Part shown: positions 27,007 to 36,735 of the stretch, piece by piece
How the letters are laid out: each line of letters starts with the position of its first letter
Position numbering within the stretch: the stretch's first letter is position 1
NCBI RefSeq assembly: GCF_001541315.1
Contig: NZ_LMVK01000051.1
Location: forward strand, 124,001 to 188,000
Direction of reading: 5' to 3'
Origin: Agrobacterium tumefaciens str. B6
GTDB taxonomy: Bacteria > Pseudomonadota > Alphaproteobacteria > Rhizobiales > Rhizobiaceae
Length of the DNA: 64,000 nt
Program-made: the position numbers and the translations under genes
The notes under the pieces: model-generated
The model's database searches: none
Told to the model about the DNA's origin: nothing
What the model saw: the letters and a program-made list of their open reading frames with translations, nothing else

Positions 27007-27879
27007 TTATCTGTCGAGTGGTTTTCTGAGGCGGCCGGCGGCATCCTGAATATATTGCCAGGCGACACGGCCCGAGCGGCCGCCGCGGGTCGTCGCCCAT
27101 TCCAGCGCTTCGTGATGCAGGGTGTCGCGGTCCAGACCCAGATCGAAATGCGTGGCATAGCTGTCGATCATCGTCAGATAATCTTCCTGGCCGCATTTGT
27201 GGAAACCGAGCCACAGGCCGAAACGGTCTGAAAGCGACACTTTTTCCTCAACCGCTTCCGAAGGATTGATGGCGGTGGACTGCTCGTTTTCCATCATGTG
27301 GCGCGGCAGAAGATGGCGGCGGTTGGAGGTCGCATAAAACAGCACATTGTCCGGCCGCCCCTCGATGCCGCCGTCGAGTGCTGCCTTCAGCGACTTATAG
27401 GCCGTATCGTCATGGTCGAAGGAGAGGTCATCGCAGAAAACGATGACGCGCTGGCCTGACGCCTTCAGGATGTCGAGCAGGGCGGGCAGGGTGTGAATGT
27501 CCTCGCGGTGCACTTCCACCAGTTTGAGCGAAACGCCGCTTGCCGCGCGCACATCTTCGTGAACGGCCTTGACCAGCGAGGATTTACCCATGCCGCGCGC
27601 GCCCCACAGGAGCACGTTGTTGGCGGCAAAACCTTCCGCGAAGCGCAGCGTGTTTTCATGCAGGATGTCACGCACATGATCGACGCCACGGATCAGCTTC
27701 AGCGCGATGCGGTTGGGGCGGGGAACCGGCTGGATAAAGGAGTTGGTCGGCACCCAGACGAAACAATCGGCCGCATCCCAGTCGTTTACGGCGGGCGCGG
27801 GGCCGGCCAGCCGCTCCACGGCGAGGGTGAGCCGGCGCAGTTCTGAAAGAAGCAGGGAGGCCGTTTCTTCTCGAATCAT
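27007..27879 (-). CDS. DUF815 family AAA-type ATPase
   Basis: A 290-residue P-loop protein of the DUF815 family, for which no biochemical role is established. Walker A is GARGMGKSSL at about residues 93-102 and Walker B is VIVFCDDLSF at about 150-159. An arginine pair in YATSNRRHLLPRH would fit a sensor segment. GGAAG precedes ATG 27879; the frame is open upstream without support. It is divergent from yajC, 206 bases away. Confidence 0.85.
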   Translation of the reverse strand: MIREETASLLLSELRRLTLAVERLAGPAPAVNDWDAADCFVWVPTNSFIQPVPRPNRIALKLIRGVDHVRDILHENTLRFAEGFAANNVLLWGARGMGKSSLVKAVHEDVRAASGVSLKLVEVHREDIHTLPALLDILKASGQRVIVFCDDLSFDHDDTAYKSLKAALDGGIEGRPDNVLFYATSNRRHLLPRHMMENEQSTAINPSEAVEEKVSLSDRFGLWLGFHKCGQEDYLTMIDSYATHFDLGLDRDTLHHEALEWATTRGGRSGRVAWQYIQDAAGRLRKPLDR

Positions 27880-28085
27880 GGTGTTTCTTCCGCTTGTCTG
27901 GTGTTCAAAACTCTGTTTTGCGCCCGGCCTAGCATGGTGTTTGGCGCCCATAAAGGTTAAGAGGTCCGGAATCGGTACGGCGTGGGCCCTGCATCTGTTG
28001 CAATCCCGGCGTTCCCCACTATATTCCGGCGGCTTGAAAGCTGGGGCGGCATCCAAGGTCGTGCCGTAATTCTGAGGAGTTTTAT

Positions 28086-28433
28086 ATGTTCATTAGTCAA
28101 GCTTTTGCCCAGGACGCAGCAGGCGGCGCATCTGCCTTCGGTTCCGGCCTTGAAATGCTTTTCCTGTTTGCGCCGCTTATGGTGGTCTGGTACTTTTTCC
28201 TTATCCGCCCGCAGCGCGCGCAGATGAAGAAGCGTCAGGAAACGCTCACCAATATTCGCCGTGGCGATCAGGTCGTTCTTGGTGGCGGCATCGTTGGCAA
28301 GGTGACCAAGGTCATCGATGACAATGAACTCGAAGTCGAAATCGCTGAAGGCGTGAAAATCCGTGCCGCCCGTGCTTACATTGCCGAAGTGCGCGTGAAG
28401 GGCGAAGTGGTCAAGACGGAAACCGCTTCCTGA
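28086..28433 (+). CDS. yajC: Preprotein translocase subunit YajC
   Basis: A 115-residue accessory protein of the Sec translocon. It has one N-terminal membrane helix (about 20-42, with FLFAPLMVVWYFFLIRPQ) followed by the conserved RPQRAQMKKRQE and the RRGDQVVLGGGIVGKVTK fold. It forms a complex with SecDF at the inner membrane. AGGAG lies just upstream. The secDF gene follows after 80 bases. Confidence 0.95.
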   Translation: MFISQAFAQDAAGGASAFGSGLEMLFLFAPLMVVWYFFLIRPQRAQMKKRQETLTNIRRGDQVVLGGGIVGKVTKVIDDNELEVEIAEGVKIRAARAYIAEVRVKGEVVKTETAS

Positions 28434-28513
28434 TCCTGCCGGACAACCGAATGCCCGATTGCGAATTTTGACGGGTTGCGCGGAGCGCGACCCCAACCCT
28501 GACCGAGATCGAA

Positions 28514-31087
28514 ATGCTTCATTTTTCCCGTTGGAAAACAGTCTTCATCTGGCTGCTTGTGCTGGCAAGCGTCTTCATCGCCTCTCCCAACCTGTTTACG
28601 GACAAACAGCTGGAGGGCATGCCTGCCTGGTACAAGGACAACAAGGTAACGCTCGGTCTCGACCTTCAGGGCGGTTCGCACATCATGCTCAAGATCGAGC
28701 GTTCCGACATCGTCAAGGAACGGCTTGAAACGATCGTGGGCGATGTGCGCACGCAGCTTCGCGACGCCAACATCCGCTATTCGGGGCTCACCGGCAACGG
28801 CCAGCAGATTCAGGTCCGCATCAGCGATCCCGCTCAGGTGGAAACCGCAAAGAACGCGCTTCGTGACCTGACGCAGCCGGTGTCCGCCGGCACGCTGGTC
28901 GGCGGCTCCATCACCGAAGTGACGATGAATGACGGCGGCGACAATCTGCTCCGGCTCAACCTGACGGATGAAGGCATCGACTACCGCCTGTCCTCGGCCG
29001 TTTCGCAGTCCATCGAAGTCGTGCGCCGCCGCGTTGACGAAGTCGGCACCACCGAGCCGCTCATCCAGCGTCAGGGTTCCGACCGCATCATCGTGCAGGT
29101 TCCGGGGCTTCAGGATCCGCAGCGTCTGAAGTCGCTTTTGAACCAGACGGCCAAGCTCTCCTTCCGCATGGTCGACACGACGATGCCGGTGCAGGAAGCG
29201 ATGAACGGCCGTCCGCCGGCTACATCAGAGGTTCTCTACTCGCAGGACGATCCGCCGGTTCCCTATCTGGTGGAGCGCCGCGCGCTCGTTTCCGGCGACA
29301 ATCTCGTCGACGCGCAGGCAAGCTTCAACCAGCAGACCAACGAACCCGTCGTTACCTTCCGCTTCGACAGCCGCGGCGCGCAGCGCTTTGCGCAGGCGAC
29401 GCAGCAGAATGTCGGCAAGCCTTTCGCCATCGTGCTTGATAATCAGGTCATTTCCGCGCCTGTCATCCGCGAACCGATTATTGGCGGTTCGGGACAGATT
29501 TCAGGTAATTTCTCGGTGCAGGGCGCCAACGACCTTGCGGTTCTGCTGCGCGCCGGTGCACTGCCGGCCACGCTGACCGTGGTTGAAGAACGCACTGTCG
29601 GTCCGAGCCTTGGTAACGACTCCATCACAGCCGGTCTGACGGCCAGCGTCATCGGCGCCGTCGGCGTCCTCATCTTCATGTTCGTGTTCTATGGCTTCTT
29701 CGGCCTGCTCGCGAACATCGCACTCATCGTCAACGTCGTCATGCTGCTCGCTGTCCTCAGTGTGATAGGATCAACGCTGACCTTGCCAGGTATTGCCGGT
29801 ATCGTTCTGACGATCGGTATGGCGGTGGATTCCAACGTTCTGATCTATGAGCGCATACGCGAGGAGGTGAAGAGCGGCAAACCGCTGATCCAGTCACTGG
29901 ATAACGGCTTCACCCGCGCCTTTGCGACCATTATCGACGCCAACCTGACGACGCTGATCGTGGCGAGCGTGCTGTTCTACATGGGCACCGGCCCGGTCAA
30001 GGGCTTCGCGGTCACGCTGGCCGTCGGTATCATCACCACCGTCTTCACGGCCTATACGCTGACAGCGTGGATGTTCGGCTACTGGGTTCGCCGCAGCCGT
30101 CCGAAACATCTGCCGAAGGGTGTCCGCACCGCCATGTTCGACGGCCGCGACATTCCGTTCATGCGCTACCGTCGCGTGGTGTTCATGATCACCGGCGTCG
30201 TCATGCTCGCCTGTGTCGGTGGCTTCGTGGCCAAGGGCCTGAACCTCGGCATCGACTTCCAGGGCGGCTCGGTCATCGAAGTCCGCGCCAAGCAGGGTGA
30301 GGCCGATCTCGCCGATATCCGTGATCGCCTGAACCAGCTCAACCTCGGTGAAATCCAGGCGCAGAACTTCGGTACGCCGCAGGACGTTCTCATCCGCATC
30401 CAGGCGCAGGACGGCGGCGAAAATGCCGAGCAGTCTGCGATCACCATGGTGCGCGGCGAGCTTGAGGACAAATATGACTTCCGCCGCGTGGAAGTCGTCG
30501 GTCCGGCCGTTTCGGGTGACCTCACCTTCACCTCCACGGTTGGCATCCTGCTCGCCATGACGGCGATCATGATCTACATCTGGGTTCGCTTCGAATGGCA
30601 GTTCGCCTTGGGCGCCGTCATTTCGATGGTGCACGATGTGGTCTTCACCATCGGTCTCTTTGTGTTCCTGGGGATAGAATTCAACCTCACCAGTATCGCG
30701 GCGATCCTGACGATCATCGGTTATTCGCTGAACGACACCGTCGTCATCTATGACCGTATCCGCGAAAACCTCAGGCGTTATAAAAAGATGCCGCTGTCGA
30801 TGATCATCGACGTGTCGTTGAACCAGACGCTGTCGCGTACGATCCTCACCGGTCTGACCGTGCTTCTGGCGCTGCTGTCGCTCTACCTCTTCGGTGGCGA
30901 AGTCATCCGCTCCTTCACCTTCGCCATGCTGTTTGGTGTCGGTATCGGCGTGTTCTCGTCGCTCTACATCGCCGCACCGGTGCTGATCGCCTTCAAGCTG
31001 CGTCCCGACAGCAAGGATGCGGAAGACGAGAAGGACGACAAGAAAGAAAACAACACCGGCGCCATTGGCGGCAAGCCTGCCGTCTGA
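28514..31087 (+). CDS. secDF: Fused protein translocase SecDF
   Basis: An 857-residue fusion of SecD and SecF, which use the proton gradient to pull exported proteins through SecYEG. The SecD half has one N-terminal membrane helix, a large periplasmic region beginning LGLDLQGGSHIMLKIE, and five membrane helices ending near residue 530. The SecF half begins near residue 550 with RRVVFMITGVVML and LGIDFQGGSVIEV. Both D-rich motifs (VDSNVLIYERIRE and NDTVVIYDRIREN) are present. The fused form is common in alphaproteobacteria. The stop overlaps the next start. Confidence 0.96.
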   Translation: MLHFSRWKTVFIWLLVLASVFIASPNLFTDKQLEGMPAWYKDNKVTLGLDLQGGSHIMLKIERSDIVKERLETIVGDVRTQLRDANIRYSGLTGNGQQIQVRISDPAQVETAKNALRDLTQPVSAGTLVGGSITEVTMNDGGDNLLRLNLTDEGIDYRLSSAVSQSIEVVRRRVDEVGTTEPLIQRQGSDRIIVQVPGLQDPQRLKSLLNQTAKLSFRMVDTTMPVQEAMNGRPPATSEVLYSQDDPPVPYLVERRALVSGDNLVDAQASFNQQTNEPVVTFRFDSRGAQRFAQATQQNVGKPFAIVLDNQVISAPVIREPIIGGSGQISGNFSVQGANDLAVLLRAGALPATLTVVEERTVGPSLGNDSITAGLTASVIGAVGVLIFMFVFYGFFGLLANIALIVNVVMLLAVLSVIGSTLTLPGIAGIVLTIGMAVDSNVLIYERIREEVKSGKPLIQSLDNGFTRAFATIIDANLTTLIVASVLFYMGTGPVKGFAVTLAVGIITTVFTAYTLTAWMFGYWVRRSRPKHLPKGVRTAMFDGRDIPFMRYRRVVFMITGVVMLACVGGFVAKGLNLGIDFQGGSVIEVRAKQGEADLADIRDRLNQLNLGEIQAQNFGTPQDVLIRIQAQDGGENAEQSAITMVRGELEDKYDFRRVEVVGPAVSGDLTFTSTVGILLAMTAIMIYIWVRFEWQFALGAVISMVHDVVFTIGLFVFLGIEFNLTSIAAILTIIGYSLNDTVVIYDRIRENLRRYKKMPLSMIIDVSLNQTLSRTILTGLTVLLALLSLYLFGGEVIRSFTFAMLFGVGIGVFSSLYIAAPVLIAFKLRPDSKDAEDEKDDKKENNTGAIGGKPAV

Positions 31088-31479
31088 TGGCCGGCGGGAT
31101 CGAAATACGCCCGGCCCATTTTCCCGGCCGGGCGCCCATCGATGCCTATGGTAATGGCGGTTTTCGCTTTGCCGACATGTCGCATCGCGGCTCTCTTCTC
31201 CTCCTGCCTTCGGGTATTTACGGGTGGGAGCCCGTCGATGCGAAAGAACTGACCGTCGGGCATTTCGAAAAGGTTCTGGCGGAAGCACAGGATATCGAAG
31301 TGCTGCTGATCGGCACGGGTGACGGCATGCGGGTCCTGCCGAAAGAACTGCGCGCCGCCTTTAAGGAGGCGGGCATTTCGGTTGACCCGATGAGTACGGG
31401 TGCTGCGGTGCGCACCTACAATATCATGCTTTCGGAATCGCGCGCCGTGGCTGCGGCGCTGATTGCCGTCGAAGGCTGA
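31087..31479 (+). CDS. Mth938-like protein (NDUFAF3 homologue)
   Basis: A 130-residue protein of the Mth938/DUF498 family, homologous to the mitochondrial complex I assembly factor NDUFAF3. It shows the family core with FADMSHRGSLLLLPSGIYGW and LLIGTGDGMRVLPKELR. The start ATG 31087 overlaps the secDF stop TGATG, so the two are translationally coupled. The gene order sec-NDUFAF3-like is known to be conserved in alphaproteobacteria. A chaperone role at the membrane is the inference. Confidence 0.82.
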   Translation: MAGGIEIRPAHFPGRAPIDAYGNGGFRFADMSHRGSLLLLPSGIYGWEPVDAKELTVGHFEKVLAEAQDIEVLLIGTGDGMRVLPKELRAAFKEAGISVDPMSTGAAVRTYNIMLSESRAVAAALIAVEG

Positions 31480-31502
31480 CAGAACGTTTCGCGCGGGGAA
31501 CC

Positions 31503-32348
31503 ATGGCACCCACAGAAAATCTCGACGTCAGCCTCGCGACGCTGCGCGATACCGATCGCGACCGTTATCTTGCCTGTCTTCTGTCGCCTGCCGACAGGCG
31601 CAATGCCCTTGCCGCGCTCTATGCCTTCAACGCCGAAATCGCCCGCATCCGCGATTCCGTGCGTGAGGCGCTGCCCGGCGAAGTGCGCATGCAATGGTGG
31701 CGCGACCTTATCGATGGCAATCCGCACGGTGACAGCCAGTCCCACCCGGTGGCTGCAGCGCTTCTGACAACGATCGAACAATATCGCCTGCCGCGCCCGG
31801 TTCTGGCCAACATGATCGAGGCGCGGATCTTCGATCTCTATGACGACCTGTTCGAGGATCGCAATGCGCTGGAAGGTTATGCTGGCGAAACCGCATCCGC
31901 TTTGATCCAACTTGCAAGTCTCGTGCTTTCCGCTGAAGACGCCGCATCCAGCGCGGAAGGGGCAGGTCATGCGGGCGTCGCGCAGGCCATGGCCGGCATG
32001 TTGCTGCTTATGCCGCTGCACCGGCGTCGCGGGCAGGTCTATATTCCCGCCGATATGCTGGCTGCGGCCGGGCTCGACCGCGAGACTTTTCTGGAAGGTA
32101 AGGACAGGCAGCGCATCGGCATTGCCATCGAGATTTTTGCGACCCATGCGCTGGATCATATGGAGAGGGCACGACGCGCAAAGATCTCGAAAAATGTTTT
32201 TGCCGCCTATCTTCCCGTCGCCCTGTCCCGCCCTGTCATCGCTGCGGCGAGAAAGACGGGGAGCGGCGTATTTGACGGCGACCTGCAACTGTCGCAGCTT
32301 CGCCGGCAATGGCTGCTGGCAAAGGCCTCCTTCCTCAAGCGTTTCTGA
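31503..32348 (+). CDS. Squalene/phytoene synthase family protein (NDUFAF6-like)
   Basis: A 281-residue member of the trans-isoprenyl diphosphate synthase family. The first aspartate-rich site appears as YDDLFEDRN (about residues 117-125), but the second DXXXD region is weak: EGAGHAGVAQAMAGMLLL has no clear aspartate motif. It therefore looks more like the mitochondrial complex I assembly factor NDUFAF6 than an active phytoene synthase. It follows the NDUFAF3-like gene by 23 bases in the sec operon. A catalytic role has not been excluded. Confidence 0.8.
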   Translation: MAPTENLDVSLATLRDTDRDRYLACLLSPADRRNALAALYAFNAEIARIRDSVREALPGEVRMQWWRDLIDGNPHGDSQSHPVAAALLTTIEQYRLPRPVLANMIEARIFDLYDDLFEDRNALEGYAGETASALIQLASLVLSAEDAASSAEGAGHAGVAQAMAGMLLLMPLHRRRGQVYIPADMLAAAGLDRETFLEGKDRQRIGIAIEIFATHALDHMERARRAKISKNVFAAYLPVALSRPVIAAARKTGSGVFDGDLQLSQLRRQWLLAKASFLKRF

Positions 32349-32493
32349 TTACGCAGACCGCGTAACGCAGCGAAACGACATCGATCCGGCAGAGCCACAC
32401 TTCACACAAGCCTCGGTCTGTATGAACCTGAGCCGGGTTCGCGTCTTTTCGATTCGCGAATCGTGATGTTTCGATGCTGAGGGAGCGCCCCGG

Positions 32494-32952
32494 ATGAGTA
32501 TTGCGATCTGGATTATCGTTTTCGTGCTGCTTTCGGTCTTCGCTGTCTACGCCTGGCGCATGACGCGGGCGACGGATGAGGATAACAGTCATGATGTGGG
32601 GCAGGCGATCATGGATTTCGCCCGCGCCTTTCCCAACGAGGCGATCAGAAGTCTGCACATGACGGCTGATGGTGGTGCTGCCTTCGTGCGGCTGCACGAC
32701 AACAAGGCCGGCTTCATGCGCAATATGGGGTCGCATTATGTGTGTGTGATGATCGATCCCGAGCGCATCAGGGTCGAAAGTCTGGAAAGCGGTGACGGTT
32801 TCGTCGTCACCTTTTTCGATATGCCGAAATATAGCGGCTCATACCGGTTCAAATCGGCCGGAGAGGCGGCCGAGGTTTCGCTCTGGCTGCTTGGCAGTCT
32901 TGTGGAGGCGCAGGATCATCACGACGACGGGCCGCTGCCCTCGGATAGTTGA
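32494..32952 (+). CDS. Membrane-anchored protein of unknown function
   Basis: A 152-residue protein with one N-terminal hydrophobic helix (about 2-21, SIAIWIIVFVLLSVFAVYAW) and a soluble domain that probably lies in the cytoplasm or periplasm. It has no recognised family motif. It lies 145 bases after the squalene-synthase-like gene on the same strand and could be the end of the sec operon. Confidence 0.65.
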   Translation: MSIAIWIIVFVLLSVFAVYAWRMTRATDEDNSHDVGQAIMDFARAFPNEAIRSLHMTADGGAAFVRLHDNKAGFMRNMGSHYVCVMIDPERIRVESLESGDGFVVTFFDMPKYSGSYRFKSAGEAAEVSLWLLGSLVEAQDHHDDGPLPSDS

Positions 32953-32972
32953 GAGACGGCGAGGGTCGGCAG

Positions 32973-33908
32973 TCATTGCCCGTCAAGCGGCGGGTTTGCG
33001 CCGGCTTGCTTGCGCTCGCGCCAGATGATGAACAGGCCGGATGCGACGATGATGAGAATGCCGAGCCATTTTGATGGCGTCGGGAAATCGGAAAACAGCG
33101 CATAACCGAGGATAGTCGCCGAGATGATCTCGAAATACTGGAACGGCGCCAGCAGAGAAAGCGGCGCCAGCCGGAAGGCCCTGACGATCAACAGGTGCAT
33201 GTAGCCGGATATCGATCCCAACAGGATTAGCAGGGTGAGGGCAAAGCCGGATTGCGGAAGCGAGACGGTAAAATCCTTGTCGCCGAGTGCATCACCGGCA
33301 AGAAGGGCCGCCCCCATGAACACCGTACCGGCAATGCCGGACATGGTCTGCATGACCAGCGGGCTGTCGGCATCGCCGATGGCGCGGTTCAGGAACAGGT
33401 AAAGTGTGTACAGAAAGGCGCAGGCAACCGGCAGAAGCGATGTCCAGCCGAAGATTTCGAAACTCGGCTGAATGACGATCAGGGCGCCGCCGAACCCGAC
33501 TGCTATCGCCGTCCAGCGCTTCCAGCCCTCCTTGTCGCCGAGGAAGATGGCCGACATCATCGTCAGCATGAATGGTTCGACGAAATAGATCGCGAAGACA
33601 TCCGCAAGCGGCATGTATTTGACGGCGGCGAAGAACATCAGGCTGGCCGAGGCGTGCAGCACGCCGCGCAGGCAGTTCATCCATGGCCGTTTGGCGCTGA
33701 ACAGCGCCCTGGGTGACACCACAAGAAGTAGCGGCAGGGTGCAGAGCACCTGGAAAAAGAAGCGGTAGAAGGTCACCTGCGCCGGCGACATGCCGCCGCT
33801 CACCGCCATGTATTTGGCGATCGCATCCATGACCGGCAGCACCAGCATGCAACCCGCCATGATGGTCATGCCCTTGGCGATATCGTTGAAACCGGTCTGG
33901 CTGGTCAT
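32973..33908 (-). CDS. DMT superfamily transporter (EamA)
   Basis: An inner-membrane protein of 311 residues with about ten membrane helices in two EamA repeats (about 15-145 and 155-295). These carriers export metabolites such as amino acids, or take up sugars; the substrate is unknown. FYRFFFQVL and YFVEPFMLTMMSAIFLGDKE are typical of the family. It is convergent with the gene upstream and follows its neighbour (zinc alcohol dehydrogenase) by 72 bases on the same strand, so it may be second in an operon. Confidence 0.85.
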   Translation of the reverse strand: MTSQTGFNDIAKGMTIMAGCMLVLPVMDAIAKYMAVSGGMSPAQVTFYRFFFQVLCTLPLLLVVSPRALFSAKRPWMNCLRGVLHASASLMFFAAVKYMPLADVFAIYFVEPFMLTMMSAIFLGDKEGWKRWTAIAVGFGGALIVIQPSFEIFGWTSLLPVACAFLYTLYLFLNRAIGDADSPLVMQTMSGIAGTVFMGAALLAGDALGDKDFTVSLPQSGFALTLLILLGSISGYMHLLIVRAFRLAPLSLLAPFQYFEIISATILGYALFSDFPTPSKWLGILIIVASGLFIIWRERKQAGANPPLDGQ

Positions 33909-33980
33909 GGATCAGGCTGCGCTTTCGACCCAAAGGTCCAACGGGAGAGGGGACGCCTGCAAGATCGCCCCCCTTCCGGG

Positions 33981-35048
33981 TCAGGCGGCCTTCTGGCGCG
34001 GCAGGCTCTTCATATCAATGACGAAGCGATAACGCACATCGCTTTTTATCATGCGTTCATAAGCGTCGTTGATCTGATCGATATTGATCATCTCTATCTC
34101 GGCGACGATGCCTTTCTCGGCGCAGAAAGCCAGCATGTCCTGCGTTTCGGGAATGCCGCCGATCATCGAGCCGGCAAACGTCTTGCGGCCGGGAATGAGA
34201 CTGAAGGCCATCACCGAGAGCGGCTTTTCCGGTGCGCCCACCTGCACCAGCGCGCCGTCACGTTTCAGCAGTGCGAGATAGGCGTTGATATCGTGGTCGG
34301 CGGCCACAGCGTCGATGATGAGATCGAGACTGGAAGCGGCCTTGTTCATCTGTTCGGCATCACGCGAGATGATGACCTCGTGGGCGCCAAGCTTTTTGGC
34401 GTCCTCCGCCTTGCCGGGCGACGTCGTGATCATTACGACAGTCGCGCCCATGGCATTGGCGAGCTTGACCGCCATATGGCCAAGGCCGCCGAGACCAACG
34501 ACGCCGACACGCTTGCCGGGACCGGCATTCCAGTGCCGCAGCGGCGAATAGGTGGTGATACCCGCGCAGAGCAGGGGTGCGGCGGCGGCCGGATCGAGGC
34601 CTTCGGGAATGTTGAGGATGTAACGGTCGTCGACGACCACATGGGCGGAATACCCACCAAGCGTATGCGCGCCGCCGCCCATCGCCTTGTCAGGCGAATT
34701 ATAGGTGCCGGTCATGCCGTTTTCGCAATATTGCTCCAGCCCTTCGGCGCAGCTTGCGCATTCACGGCAGCTGTCGACGATACAGCCGACGCCGACACGC
34801 TCACCTGTCTTGAACTTGGTCACCTGCGAGCCCACCCGTGCAACGCGGCCGATGATTTCGTGGCCGGGAACGCAGGGGTAGAGGGATCCCTGCCATTCGC
34901 CGCGAGCCGTGTGAATATCGGAGTGGCAGACGCCACAGAATTCGATCTCGATTTCGACATCGCGCGGGCCGGGATCGCGACGTTTGATGGTCGCGAGCTT
35001 CATCGGCGAAGAACCGTCGTCGCAGGCATAGGCGGACGTTGTGAACAT
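33981..35048 (-). CDS. NAD(P)-dependent zinc alcohol dehydrogenase (YahK-like)
   Basis: A medium-chain dehydrogenase of 355 residues of the cinnamyl-alcohol-dehydrogenase-like class. The catalytic zinc site is CGVCHSDIHTARGEW with PCVPGHEIIGRV. The structural zinc cysteines are in CRECASCAEGLEQYC. The cofactor loop is GVVGLGGLGHMAVKLA. GAGGAGGAA precedes ATG 35048, which decides the start. It probably reduces a range of aldehydes with NADPH. Confidence 0.9.
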   Translation of the reverse strand: MFTTSAYACDDGSSPMKLATIKRRDPGPRDVEIEIEFCGVCHSDIHTARGEWQGSLYPCVPGHEIIGRVARVGSQVTKFKTGERVGVGCIVDSCRECASCAEGLEQYCENGMTGTYNSPDKAMGGGAHTLGGYSAHVVVDDRYILNIPEGLDPAAAAPLLCAGITTYSPLRHWNAGPGKRVGVVGLGGLGHMAVKLANAMGATVVMITTSPGKAEDAKKLGAHEVIISRDAEQMNKAASSLDLIIDAVAADHDINAYLALLKRDGALVQVGAPEKPLSVMAFSLIPGRKTFAGSMIGGIPETQDMLAFCAEKGIVAEIEMINIDQINDAYERMIKSDVRYRFVIDMKSLPRQKAA

Positions 35049-35113
35049 GGTCGTTCCTCCTCTATGGTGATCGATGCTGGAAACACCGGCCTGCGGCAAA
35101 GGTTGCGGTGCAA

Positions 35114-35845
35114 TCAGCCGCCAGCGCCGGTTTCGGGCACTGCCGCGCCAAACACCTCCTCAAAGGCCTCGCGCAGCAGAACGTCGACGTCGCCGATCAT
35201 AACCGGCAATCCGAGATCGACAAGGCTGGTGACGCCATAGGCGCTGATGCCGCAGGGAACGATGCCGGAAAAATGCGTGAGGTCGGGATCCACATTGATC
35301 GACAGCCCGTGAAAGCTCACCCATTTGCGCAGGCGGATTCCGAGCGCGGCGATCTTGTCCTCAGCCATGCCGCCATCGGGCAGAAGAGGTTTTTCCGGAC
35401 GCCTGACCCAGACGCCGACGCGATCCTCGCGCCGTTCGCCACGCACATTCATCTTGTCGAGCGTGCGGATGATGACATCCTCCAGCGCCGCCACATAGGC
35501 GCGCACATCCTGCCGCCGCCGCTTCAGGTCGAGCATGACGTAAACGACCCGCTGTCCCGGCCCGTGATAGGTATATTCACCGCCGCGACCCGTGGCGAAG
35601 ACGGGGAAACGATCAGGCTCAATGAGATCAACGGCATCGGCGCTTGTGCCCGCGGTATAGAGCGGCGGATGTTCCAGAAGCCAGACGAGTTCGTCAGCCT
35701 CCCCGCTGGCGATGGCGGCAACTTCGCGTTCCATCTCCTCGATCGCCAGTTCGTAAGGCACGAGACCTTCCGAGATTCGCCAGCGGACGGGCGGCGAACC
35801 GGCGGGGGCAAGCATATTTGTCTCGATATCGGTGCGTGTGAGCAT
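35114..35845 (-). CDS. lipB: Octanoyl-[ACP]:protein N-octanoyltransferase
   Basis: The first enzyme of endogenous lipoate attachment, moving octanoate from ACP to lipoyl domains. It has 243 residues. The LipB signature is [20 protein letters not shown] (about 95-114), and the catalytic Cys198 is in GIVPCGI with a nearby KWVSFHG lysine. The start ATG 35845 is preferred because AAAGGA lies upstream; the frame is open further. It is separate from lipA, which is not in this window. Confidence 0.94.
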   Translation of the reverse strand: MLTRTDIETNMLAPAGSPPVRWRISEGLVPYELAIEEMEREVAAIASGEADELVWLLEHPPLYTAGTSADAVDLIEPDRFPVFATGRGGEYTYHGPGQRVVYVMLDLKRRRQDVRAYVAALEDVIIRTLDKMNVRGERREDRVGVWVRRPEKPLLPDGGMAEDKIAALGIRLRKWVSFHGLSINVDPDLTHFSGIVPCGISAYGVTSLVDLGLPVMIGDVDVLLREAFEEVFGAAVPETGAGG

Positions 35846-36034
35846 GAAAAAGTCCTTTCCACAGCCTTCTCGCAAAATGGCGACAGGGCCGCAACCCCAG
35901 CATTTCCGGGCTTCCTGCATATAGGATGGTGCAGTGCGATTTTTAATTTCAAAAAACTGTCACGACGCTCTTGTGCACCGAAAATCCTTTTGCTACATGC
36001 ACCCCCGTCGGCGCAAGTCGACGCCTACCACGAT

Positions 36035-36119
36035 GCGGTCGTGGCGGAATTGGTAGACGCGCAGCGTTGAGGTCGCTGTGGGGCAACCCGTGGAAGTTCG
36101 AGTCTTCTCGACCGCACCA
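36035..36119 (+). tRNA. tRNA-Leu (anticodon GAG)
   Basis: An 85-nt cloverleaf with acceptor stem GCGGTCG/CGACCGC and encoded CCA (36117-36119). The anticodon stem CAGCG/CGCTG holds the loop TTGAGGT, giving anticodon GAG (codon CUC). The long variable arm (GTGGGGCAACCCGT) confirms a class II tRNA. Confidence 0.96.
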
Positions 36120-36123
36120 AAGA

Positions 36124-36152
36124 AACCCGCTTCGGCGGGTTTTTTCTTTTTT
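36124..36152 (+). terminator. Terminator after tRNA-Leu
   Basis: Arms AACCCGC (36124-36130) and GCGGGTT (36135-36141) with a TTCG tetraloop, then a T-rich run. A standard rho-independent terminator four bases after the tRNA. Confidence 0.9.
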
Positions 36153-36312
36153 AGCCAGTCGTTTAGCTAGCTCTCCGTTTTCTGCCCCGGGTTCGTTGGA
36201 CCGTATTGGAAGTCACCCGGGCTGCGTCGATGTGATTTGCGCCACAGCCCGGGCTTTATAATTCGGTTCGGAAATTCCCGACTTGCTGCTACTTCAGCAT
36301 AGTCGTCGCGAT

Positions 36313-36501
36313 TTAGCGTCGAATGATATTTGAGGCCGTACCGTTTTCCTGATGGTTGCCATCTCCGACGCGATACGGGTCACCGTCCATGACCTGGTCC
36401 ATCCGCCATCCGCTTCCGCGATATGGACTTTCCCATGTCTGGCACCCAGCGAGAACGACAGTTACCATCAGCAGTCCGAAAGTGAGAGCGGTTCGCAGCA
36501 T
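36313..36501 (-). CDS. Small lipoprotein
   Basis: A 62-residue precursor with a lipoprotein signal: MLRTALTFGLLMVTVV followed by lipobox LAGC, with lipidated Cys19. The mature part of about 44 residues is polar and has no known domain. AGGAGG is well placed before ATG 36501. Envelope location is likely; function is unknown. Confidence 0.7.
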   Translation of the reverse strand: MLRTALTFGLLMVTVVLAGCQTWESPYRGSGWRMDQVMDGDPYRVGDGNHQENGTASNIIRR

Positions 36502-36735
36502 ATTGGCCTCCTTTGAAATTTCATCACAGCGCTATGTAGGAACAGGTTGGTGGCTTTGCGATATCTCTTCGGAACTTATCGCTCCTTTGAGCCCTTACTC
36601 CGATCAGGCCGTCATGAAATTTCGGTGGATATCAATGCACGCTCTGGTGGACGGCAGCTTCCCCCTAAAAAACGAGGGGTGGAATATTAGAGGTCTGATG
36701 TTAGCTTTTGTCAGGAAAAATGTCTGGGGGTTTTC

